Source: Sphaerisporangium melleum
Lineage (GTDB): Bacteria; Actinomycetota; Actinomycetes; Streptosporangiales; Streptosporangiaceae
Direction: 5' to 3'
Assembly: GCF_014646695.1 (NCBI RefSeq)
Contig: NZ_BMNT01000054.1
Span: 1-46,377, forward strand
Length of the DNA stretch: 46,377 bases
Shown here: piece by piece, positions 17,008 to 22,978 of the stretch
Layout of the letters: each line of letters opens with the position of its first letter
Position numbering within the stretch: the first letter of the stretch is position 1
Program-made: the position numbers and the translations under genes
The notes under the pieces: model-generated
Told to the model about the DNA's origin: nothing
Seen by the model: the letters and a program-made list of their open reading frames with translations, nothing else
Database searches by the model: none

Positions 17008-17453
17008 AACAGGGGATCGGGGTGGTCGGAGAAGCCTAGTCGCCGGTAGAGCGGTTCCGCCTCGTGGGAGGTGGTGAGGTCGACCCGTACGGCGTCGCGG
17101 TCACGGAACCAATCGAGCAGGCCGAGCATGATCGCCCGGCTGTGCCCGCGCCGCCGGTACGACGGGTCGGTGACCACGCCGATGACGTGGCCGATCCTCC
17201 CGTTGCGTGAGTGGGGGCCGGGGAACCACTGCTCGATCGTGCCGATGCCGCAGGCGGCCAGGCCGGCGTCGCCGTCCACGACCAGGATCCGGCAGTCGGG
17301 TTCGGTCAGCTTCCGCCGAAAAACCTGAGCGAGTACGGCGCGCCAGTCGTCACCGGCGTTCGCCGGGTTGAAGAAGTCGCCGAGGTCGTCGAAGAGCAGC
17401 GCCCGGAGACGGACGAGTTCTGGAATGTCGTGCTCTGTTGCTGTTCGCGGCAT
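16992..17453 (-). CDS. GNAT-family N-acetyltransferase
   Basis: The 153-residue acetyltransferase has an N-terminal TATEHDIPELVRLRALLFDDLG helix pair, a central strand ILVVDGDAGLAACGIGTIEQW and the acetyl-CoA loop VTDPSYRRRGHSRAIMLGLLDWF. The C-terminal EAEPLYRRLGF is also typical. Overlap with the downstream MFS gene suggests a modify-and-export pair, possibly for a small molecule or drug; that is inferred from position only. It is divergent from the CGNR gene with 26 bp between. Confidence 0.85.
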   Translation of the reverse strand: MPRTATEHDIPELVRLRALLFDDLGDFFNPANAGDDWRAVLAQVFRRKLTEPDCRILVVDGDAGLAACGIGTIEQWFPGPHSRNGRIGHVIGVVTDPSYRRRGHSRAIMLGLLDWFRDRDAVRVDLTTSHEAEPLYRRLGFSDHPDPLLCWKP

Positions 17454-17479
17454 GACGTCCAGGCTGATGTAATGAGCTT

Positions 17480-18028
17480 GTGCATCTCAACCCTTACGGC
17501 GCGGATGTGGTGAACTTCGCCGCAGAACTGGCGAACCACCCACCGGCGAGTGCCGATGAACTCGCCGACCGCTGCCGCACGGCCGGTCTGGTACTGGAAC
17601 GCCCCGTCGAACCGTCCGATCTCGACCAGACCATCGCCGTCATCGGCCTCTGGACGAAGGTCATCGACGCCCCTGGGGAGCGCGCGAAGGCCGAGTTGGT
17701 CAACGAGATGCTGGCCAGGTCTGCCGCCTACCCCCGGCTGACCGACCACGCTCATGGCTGGCACCTGCACTATCGCGACGACCTGCAGCCGCTCGGCTCG
17801 GTGCTGTTCGCGCTGATCTCCGTGGGCACGGCGATGCACCTCGTCAGCCGGGGCATGGACCGGCTCGGACGGTGTGCCGCCGCCGGTTGCGAGACGATCT
17901 TCGCGGACACCTCGCGCACCGCACGGCAGCGCTACTGCTCCCAGCGGTGTGCCAACCGGGATGCCGTCCGCCGCCACCGCGCCCGTCAGCCCACACCCCC
18001 CGCCCAACCGGCCGGCAGGCGACGGTAA
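17480..18028 (+). CDS. CGNR zinc-finger (ABATE-domain) regulator
   Basis: The 182-residue protein has an N-terminal ABATE-like helical region (NFAAELANHPPASADELADRC...). The C-terminal zinc finger reads RCAAAGCETIFADTSRTARQRYCSQRCANRDAVRRHRAR, with four Cys ligands and CANR in place of the family's CGNR. Proteins of this type are thought to be ligand-sensing transcription factors. GTG 17480 is supported by the conserved N-terminus; the intergenic region to the divergent GNAT gene is only 26 bp, so it may control that GNAT-MFS pair. Confidence 0.85.
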   Translation: MHLNPYGADVVNFAAELANHPPASADELADRCRTAGLVLERPVEPSDLDQTIAVIGLWTKVIDAPGERAKAELVNEMLARSAAYPRLTDHAHGWHLHYRDDLQPLGSVLFALISVGTAMHLVSRGMDRLGRCAAAGCETIFADTSRTARQRYCSQRCANRDAVRRHRARQPTPPAQPAGRRR

Positions 18029-18038
18029 CCGGCGTCCC

Positions 18039-18587
18039 TCACTCTGCCGGGAGTGCCCGTCGCAGCGACTCGTCCGGCAGTGCCGTGCGGTCGGTACCGG
18101 TGGTGGTGCCGAACTCCTGAACGTCCGACCCGGTCGAGCCCCCGTACGTGGCGATCTTGTATTCGATCGCCACGAGGGAAAGGGTCAGCTCACGAATCCG
18201 GCGGCGGACGGCGTCGCGATGTCCGACCAGCACATCGAGCCGCTCATGCACCGTGTGCCCTCCGGCATCGACGAGCGAGACGTAGTGCCGCAGGTCGCGC
18301 ATCGGCATACCGGACAGCCGCATCCGGGTGAGGAACACCAGGCGCCGAACCGCTTTGGCGTCGTAGACACGATGACCATTACCGCCGCGGGCCACCTCGA
18401 CCAGCCCGGCCCGCTCGTAATAGCGCAGCGTGTGGGGCGAGATGTCGAGGAGGTCGGCAACCTCGGCTATCGTCATCGTCTCCGGCAGATCGGCCAGGTC
18501 GGCGAGGCGGTGGATCGCCTCAACCGACAGCGGACCGTCGTCCCCGAGCGCTTCGAGCGCTCTGGTCATCAGATCGTCGGTGGCCAT
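18039..18587 (-). CDS. MerR-family transcriptional regulator
   Basis: The 182-residue regulator has an atypical N-terminal extension of about 36 residues before the winged HTH (TIAEVADLLDISPHTLRYYERAGLVEVARGGNGHRVYDAKAVRRL, about 38-85). A dimerisation coiled coil follows (about 115-150), then a short C-terminal tail without a Cys cluster, so it is not a metal sensor of the usual kind. It starts 10 bp after the SDR stop and is evidently co-transcribed with it. The SDR promoter has MerR geometry, so this protein probably controls its own operon. Confidence 0.92.
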   Translation of the reverse strand: MATDDLMTRALEALGDDGPLSVEAIHRLADLADLPETMTIAEVADLLDISPHTLRYYERAGLVEVARGGNGHRVYDAKAVRRLVFLTRMRLSGMPMRDLRHYVSLVDAGGHTVHERLDVLVGHRDAVRRRIRELTLSLVAIEYKIATYGGSTGSDVQEFGTTTGTDRTALPDESLRRALPAE

Positions 18588-18597
18588 GACCACGAGC

Positions 18598-19458
18598 CTA
18601 GATAGGTCGTACCGACGCAGGAACACCCTCGAAGTCGGCGCTCCGGGCGATCTCGGCCCACCGCTCGACCTCGTCCAGGCCGCGCCGGTAGGCACGCGAG
18701 ATACGCTCGACCGCCTCGCGTCCGAGCGGCAGCCGCAGCGGCACCTCGTCGCCGTGCGCGAGGGACACGATGATCTCGGCCGCCCGCGCCGGGTCGCCTT
18801 CCTGGCGGCCATCGGTCCCGGCCATGTCCGCACGGATGTTGGCGAGCAGGTCACGGTAGGTCGCGGACGGCTCGACGAACTCGAGCACGTCGCCCCCGTT
18901 GAAGCCGGTCCTGAACCGGCTGGGCTCGACGAGCATCACCCGGATCCCGAACGGCGCGACCTCCCCGGCCAGGGCCTCCGACCAGCCTTCGAGGGCGAAC
19001 TTCGACGCGGAGTACGCCGACACGCCGGGGAACGATGTCCGCCCACCCTGGCTGCTCATCTGCACGATCGTCCCGGTGCCCCGCTCACGCATCGTGGGCA
19101 GCGCCGCCCGGACGAGCGCGGCGGGGCCGAACAGGTGCAGATCCATCAACTCGCGCAACTGCGCGTCGCCGACCTCCTCGACCGCTCCGACCACGGCCCG
19201 GCCCGCGTTGTTGACCAGCACATCGAGCCGATCGAAGCGGTCGAGGGTGTCGCGCACGAGGTCCGCAGCCGCGGCGATGTCCCGGGCGTCGAACTTCGCG
19301 ATCAGGCAGTTGTCCGGGTACTTGGCCTCCAGATCGGCCGCACTCTCGGGCCGGCGCACCGCCGCCACCACGCGGTCGCCCGCCGCGAGCGCCGACTCCG
19401 CCAGTGCGCGTCCGAACCCGCGGGACGCGCCGGTGATGATCCAGGTCTGTGCCGTCAT
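18598..19458 (-). CDS. Short-chain dehydrogenase/reductase
   Basis: Classical SDR of 286 residues. The cofactor loop is TGASRGFGRA (9-18), Asp in FDARD suggests adenine-ribose contacts, and VNNAG lies near 82. The catalytic Ser is in MSSQGG, and YSASK near 148-152 supplies Tyr and Lys. VEPSRFRTGF is the usual C-terminal motif of oxidoreductases of the DltE/YbbO-like SDR subgroup. ATG 19458 lies 7 nt after a TAGCGT -10 box. Substrate unknown; a role in reactive aldehyde or quinone reduction would fit MerR control but is only inference. Confidence 0.92.
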   Translation of the reverse strand: MTAQTWIITGASRGFGRALAESALAAGDRVVAAVRRPESAADLEAKYPDNCLIAKFDARDIAAAADLVRDTLDRFDRLDVLVNNAGRAVVGAVEEVGDAQLRELMDLHLFGPAALVRAALPTMRERGTGTIVQMSSQGGRTSFPGVSAYSASKFALEGWSEALAGEVAPFGIRVMLVEPSRFRTGFNGGDVLEFVEPSATYRDLLANIRADMAGTDGRQEGDPARAAEIIVSLAHGDEVPLRLPLGREAVERISRAYRRGLDEVERWAEIARSADFEGVPASVRPI

Positions 19459-19465
19459 GGCGGGG

Positions 19466-19496
19466 ACGCTACGCCTTCGAGCGCGCTCGAACGCAA
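19466..19496 (-). promoter_or_regulatory. MerR-type promoter with palindromic operator for the SDR-MerR operon
   Basis: TTGCGT (19491-19496) and TAGCGT (19466-19471) are separated by 19 bp, the extended spacing characteristic of MerR-activated promoters. The perfect 16-bp palindrome TTCGAGCGCGCTCGAA (19476-19491) fills most of the spacer. The -10 ends 7 nt before ATG 19458, so the mRNA would be leaderless. Confidence 0.78.
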
Positions 19497-19643
19497 AACC
19501 GGCGTGACCACCCACACGGAAGATCGTGACCGGAGTGCGAAGGAATGCAAACCGCCACCTGCCGGATCCGGCGCTTGAGGGCGAGTCCGCAGTCCCGCCT
19601 GACACGACCCGAGCCTGCCCGGACACCCGCTCCGCGGTCCCAA

Positions 19644-19720
19644 ACCAGGACGAACCCGATGCGGAAACCCCCGAAACGGCAAGATCCCGCCTGATCACGA
19701 TGATCAGACGGGATCCCGGC
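19644..19720 (-). repeat. Dispersed hairpin repeat, copy 1
   Basis: About 75 bp, related by eye at roughly 70 percent to 20908-20990 in the same orientation. Both contain GATGATC within a hairpin followed by CGGGATCCCG, and both have a similar GC/A-rich flank. Each copy follows a minus-strand gene, so the repeat may be a mobile or amplified terminator-like element. Confidence 0.55.
19683..19715 (-). terminator. Stem-loop terminator of the Ntn hydrolase gene
   Basis: A 15-bp stem with a 3-nt loop. On the minus strand the single mismatch becomes a U-G wobble, so the hairpin is effectively perfect in that orientation. It lies about 80 bp beyond the stop of the Ntn-hydrolase gene and is part of a repeat whose second copy follows the tRNA gene. 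Confidence 0.6.
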
Positions 19721-19792
19721 TTGTCTGCGGCGGATGGAATCACGTTCTTGCAAGATCTTCGTGCGGGGGTGAGCAGGAGTCCGGAAAGCTTT

Positions 19793-20746
19793 TCAGCTGG
19801 CCCGGCCCAAGGTCACGGTGCGGGTTCCGGGTGCGAAGTCGCCGAAGGACTGTTGCCAGGACTCACCGGGCCAGTAATACGTCACAAGGCCCTCGGCAGG
19901 TCGATAGTGGGCGGTGTAGAGCGTTACCGTCCCCTGCTCGTCGACGGATCGATACAGCGGCGGCTTGAGCATCGCCGCCACATCCGCGCCTGCGGCGCGG
20001 ATGGCTCGCAGCCGCTCCTGCGTCCGCATGGCCCGCTCCTGCTCGTCGGTCACCGGCAGGTGCTGGTGATTGGAGGCGCAGGCGTCCGGTGCCACTGTTG
20101 GCGGCATATCCGGTCCCACGAACACCGTCATCGCCTTCTTGGGATCGACAAGGGTGAGGTTCTGGGGGACGGCGACCGGCAGGGACCGCAGCCTGTCGAC
20201 CGCCTCATCGACGGTGTCGCACGTCTCCAGCAGGTAGCGCACGAGGATGAGAATGGCGAAGCCACGTCCGTAGACAGAACGTCCGCCCCAGGTGAGCGAG
20301 ATCGCGAGACCGGCGTCGTTCATCCCGTCCAGCAAGCCCCAGAGCATGTCCTGCATCCCGATCACGGGGCGCAGGAAGCAGGAGGACACGATGGTCCCCT
20401 CGCACTGATCGGGCCGTAGGTCATAGTTGCGCAGCAGAGAGCCGTTCTGGCCGATCTGGGTGCAGGCCTGGGAGAACGGCCGCAGTGCCGCGTGGGTGAG
20501 GAAGACTTCCGCCTCGGGCCGGTCGAGTTGGCCGGCCAGGCGGTCCAGAACCGGGACCAGTTCCGGCATATGCGCACGGAACAACGCCCGAACACGATCC
20601 GCGCCCTCCGGAGTCCTGCCCTCCGCGGTCAGCAGGCCCTCCATGTCCTGCCACAGGGCCCGGGCGTAGGCGGCCCACCGCCCGTCGCCGCCGTCGCCGA
20701 CCTCGATCGCCTGGAAGGTCTTGTGCTGTTGCCGCACGGCTGCCAC
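19793..20746 (-). CDS. Ntn-type C45 acyltransferase/amidohydrolase (choloylglycine hydrolase-like)
   Basis: The 317-residue protein has the C45/linear-amide hydrolase layout. A leader of about 94 residues precedes Cys95 in SQACTQIGQNGSLLRNYDL, where autoproteolysis would expose the catalytic Cys. The Asn and Arg/Asn-Tyr-Asp motif follow at the expected spacing. The later GLLDGMNDAGLAISLTWGG block and CASNHQH near 230 are also typical. There is no signal peptide, so it is cytoplasmic. Likely chemistry is amide-bond hydrolysis or acyl transfer; the substrate is unknown. GTG 20746 abuts AGGGGA; GTG 20737 is a plausible alternative start. Confidence 0.8.
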   Translation of the reverse strand: MAAVRQQHKTFQAIEVGDGGDGRWAAYARALWQDMEGLLTAEGRTPEGADRVRALFRAHMPELVPVLDRLAGQLDRPEAEVFLTHAALRPFSQACTQIGQNGSLLRNYDLRPDQCEGTIVSSCFLRPVIGMQDMLWGLLDGMNDAGLAISLTWGGRSVYGRGFAILILVRYLLETCDTVDEAVDRLRSLPVAVPQNLTLVDPKKAMTVFVGPDMPPTVAPDACASNHQHLPVTDEQERAMRTQERLRAIRAAGADVAAMLKPPLYRSVDEQGTVTLYTAHYRPAEGLVTYYWPGESWQQSFGDFAPGTRTVTLGRAS

Positions 20747-20907
20747 TCCCCTGTGAGAATCGGACGAGGTGGGAGCAACCTAGCTAATTGGCCAGGTGTT
20801 CACCAGGCGGCCTTGCAGGGCTTCCTCCCGCTCGGTCTGCCGGTCGGCATCCTCGCCGTCGACCGCGCTCAACACCACCAGCGCCCCTCGCCTCGAACGC
20901 CACACGG

Positions 20908-20990
20908 GCCGGAACCGACCCGTTCAACGATCCGAAGACCTCGGAAAACGCGAAATCCCGTCCGATGCAGATGATCGGACGGGATCCCGT
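20908..20990 (-). repeat. Dispersed hairpin repeat, copy 2
   Basis: The partner of the repeat at 19644-19720, same orientation, with the same CGGGATCCCG end. It lies between the Ntn-hydrolase promoter region and the tRNA gene. Confidence 0.55.
20955..20985 (-). terminator. Stem-loop terminator of the tRNA-Ala gene
   Basis: A perfect 12-bp stem (ATCCCGTCCGAT and its complement) with a 7-nt loop. On the minus strand it is followed by TTTCGCGTTTT. It starts about 40 bp after the tRNA 3' end. Confidence 0.7.
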
Positions 20991-21024
20991 CAACCTCGGT
21001 CCAGCCGTTTCAAGAACGGCCCTG

Positions 21025-21100
<76 letters not shown>

Positions 21101-21112
21101 AAGGACTCGACC

Positions 21113-21118
21113 AGATTA
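21113..21118 (-). promoter_or_regulatory. -10 box of the tRNA-Ala gene
   Basis: TAATCT on the minus strand ends 12 nt before the mature tRNA 5' end, giving a short 5' leader for RNase P. No convincing -35 hexamer was found. Confidence 0.5.
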
Positions 21119-21442
21119 GCAAACTTTGGGGACCACCCGCGCCACCCGCTCCCCGGAGAGGTGCCGCGGGTGCGCCTGGATCAGGCCGCCCTCGGCGGCC
21201 GGCCCCGGACACGCCCGCGCTGACCGCCTTCCACCGGCCGCCCGCCGCATCCACATCACCCGTTTCTCGGCTCTTGGGGTGGAAGGAGCCCGGTGACCTG
21301 CCGCGCTCGGTCGCCCAACCGGATCTCTGCCGGCTGGAGCGCGCCGGGCCGAGTCGGATGCCGGGCAGTGGCCCGGTACGGCACGGCGGAGTCAGGGCGG
21401 TGCCCCGGGGCGCACGTGATACTGACACCCGGTCGCCGCAGT
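21119..21442. other. Intergenic stretch without a supported gene
   Basis: Both strands hold only short frames without ribosome sites or domains. The in-frame extension of the kinase gene from 21293 has no start signal and no conserved sequence. I see no RNA gene here. Confidence 0.45.
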
Positions 21443-21480
21443 GAGGAGGAGACGAGACGCCTCAGCCTCGCCTCCTCCTC
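21443..21480 (+). promoter_or_regulatory. Hairpin in the 5' leader of the APH-like gene
   Basis: GAGGAGGAG-A-CGAG pairs with CTCG-C-CTCCTCCTC: 14 positions with one mismatch, and a 10-nt loop. It begins 72 bp before the chosen start. The left arm is Shine-Dalgarno-like, so the structure could be an attenuator or a decoy; this is speculative. Confidence 0.35.
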
Positions 21481-21514
21481 GGCCTCTGTGGATCTCCCCA
21501 TGATCGGAGTGCGG

Positions 21515-22297
21515 ATGAGCGGTCGGCCGGGGCGGCATTCGATCGAGATGCGGTCGGACACTGTGGTGAAGCGATACAGGTTCGCGGACCATGGTCAGCC
21601 CGAACGTGAATGGCGGGCCCTTGCGTTGCTCGACCGGTACGCACCCGGGGTGGCGCCCACGCCGATGGCCGCCGACCTGCATGCCGATCCGCCGATGGTG
21701 GTGATGTCCCGGCTCGACGGCACAGCCGTGCACGGGCCAGTCAGGGGGCCAGTGGCCGACGCGCTCGCCGAGTCCCTCACCAGGGTCCAGCTGGCGATTC
21801 CACAGCGGGTGCTGGCGCGTCTGCCCGCGCGTGCCGGACATCCGGTCGAGCTCCTGCGGCAGGTACGAGCATGGTCGGCGATGGAGCAACCTCCTGACGC
21901 GGATCCCACGCTGCGCCAGGCGCTCGGGCAAGCAATCGGTTGGGTCCGGCAGCCGGCGCTGGAGCAGGTGCTGACCCGGCAGGGCACCGCGGTGTTCGGC
22001 ACGGGTGACGGGAATCTGGCCAACTATCTGTGGGACGGAACCAACATCCGGATCGTCGACTTCGAGTACTCCGGCCGCAGCGACCGTGCTTTCGAACTCG
22101 CCGAGATCCTCGAACACGTATCGGTCTGGCGCAACCACGTGGCCGGCATGAACGCTGTGCTGGAGCGGTTCGAGTTGACCGCCGACGAAGCCGGCAGGCT
22201 CATCCAATGCCGCCGGCTGCTCGCGCTGTACTGGCTGCTGCGGACTCGCGGACGGGATCAGTGCGACCAGGCGAACCGGATGCTGACCCTGCTGTAG
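21515..22297 (+). CDS. Aminoglycoside phosphotransferase-like (APH/choline kinase fold) protein
   Basis: The 260-residue protein-kinase-like fold has VVKRYRFADHGQPEREWRALALLDRYAPGVAP (nucleotide-lobe Lys and Glu) and MVVMSRLDGTAVHG as the hinge. The catalytic loop is FGTGDGNLANYLWDG, followed by metal loop IRIVDFEYSGRSDRAFELAEI. The usual HGDxxxxN loop reads TGDGNLAN, so the His is replaced by Thr while Asp and Asn are kept. ATG 21515 has GGAG 5 nt upstream; ATG 21500 is an alternative. It may phosphorylate a small-molecule hydroxyl; drug resistance is not implied. Confidence 0.8.
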   Translation: MSGRPGRHSIEMRSDTVVKRYRFADHGQPEREWRALALLDRYAPGVAPTPMAADLHADPPMVVMSRLDGTAVHGPVRGPVADALAESLTRVQLAIPQRVLARLPARAGHPVELLRQVRAWSAMEQPPDADPTLRQALGQAIGWVRQPALEQVLTRQGTAVFGTGDGNLANYLWDGTNIRIVDFEYSGRSDRAFELAEILEHVSVWRNHVAGMNAVLERFELTADEAGRLIQCRRLLALYWLLRTRGRDQCDQANRMLTLL

Positions 22298-22484
22298 AAC
22301 GATCTGGTGGCACTGCCTCGAAGACGAGGTGGCTGTGCCACCCGGTGGCCGTCAGCGGACACCGGCAGACCGAGTGAGTCCATCGTCGGGGCGGTCGCTT
22401 CCTCGCCCCTGCCCGGCGGTACTTTGCACTGAAATTCCACATTTGCTGCGTGGTGTCCGCACATGGGCCTGTTTCGATGGCGGT

Positions 22485-22916
22485 GTGGTCGAGCGGAGAG
22501 TGCCGGAGGCGCGCGAGATCTACTGGACGTTCGGGTGCGGGATCTCAGTGGTCATCGCGACAGCGTTCGCGACGTTCGGCACCTTCCTGGACATCCACCT
22601 GGTGGCCCGCGCACAGCTTTACTGCCTCGGTGACCTGAGCGTGGGGGAGAACCTCTCGGGCACTCTCTTCGCGGTGACCCGAATGGTGCTCTTCCCGGTC
22701 ATCTCGGTGCTGTCGGCGCTGCTCGCCGTGTCGTTCCATCTCCTGGGCCGGCTGCCCTGGCTCGCCGCACGGATATGGCCCCGGCCGATCTTGCTGGCTC
22801 TCACCATCGCGGGCTCCATCGCGGGGCCGGTGGCCATGGCGATGTACGACCTCGCCACGGAAGGTACTCCTGGCGATTGTGTTCTGCCGTGGTGGCCTAC
22901 ATGGCTTCCCTCATGA
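22485..22916 (+). CDS. Small membrane protein of unknown function
   Basis: About 143 residues with three hydrophobic segments: GCGISVVIATAFATFGTFLDIH, FAVTRMVLFPVISVLSALLAVSFHLLG and ILLALTIAGSIAGPVAMAMY. The loops are short, with Cys residues outside the helices. I do not recognise the family. GTG 22485 is chosen because upstream sequence is not conserved-looking; GTG 22500 with GGAG is an alternative. The gene converges on the NRPS operon with a strong hairpin between. Confidence 0.5.
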   Translation: MVERRVPEAREIYWTFGCGISVVIATAFATFGTFLDIHLVARAQLYCLGDLSVGENLSGTLFAVTRMVLFPVISVLSALLAVSFHLLGRLPWLAARIWPRPILLALTIAGSIAGPVAMAMYDLATEGTPGDCVLPWWPTWLPS

Positions 22917-22931
22917 CCCCCGACCCGATTG

Positions 22932-22972
22932 ATCCTCGGGGCGGTCCGGCACGTGCGGGCCGCCCCGAGGAT
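22932..22972. terminator. Bidirectional terminator between the membrane protein and the NRPS operon
   Basis: A 17-bp stem (ATCCTCGGGGCGG extended by TCCG/CGGG with one wobble) and a 7-nt loop lies in the 62-bp gap between two convergent stop codons. It would serve both directions. Confidence 0.8.
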
Positions 22973-22978
22973 GAGTGG

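Larger units (their letters stand above)
19497..19792. other. Non-coding stretch between the SDR promoter and the Ntn hydrolase
   Basis: No gene is supported. The stretch holds the SDR-MerR upstream region and, at 19644-19720, one copy of a hairpin-containing repeat described separately. Confidence 0.5.

Noticed and set aside
20747-20954. Possible gene fragment between the Ntn hydrolase and the tRNA
   Set aside because: Short frames exist on both strands, but none has a start signal, a domain or a consistent neighbour match.
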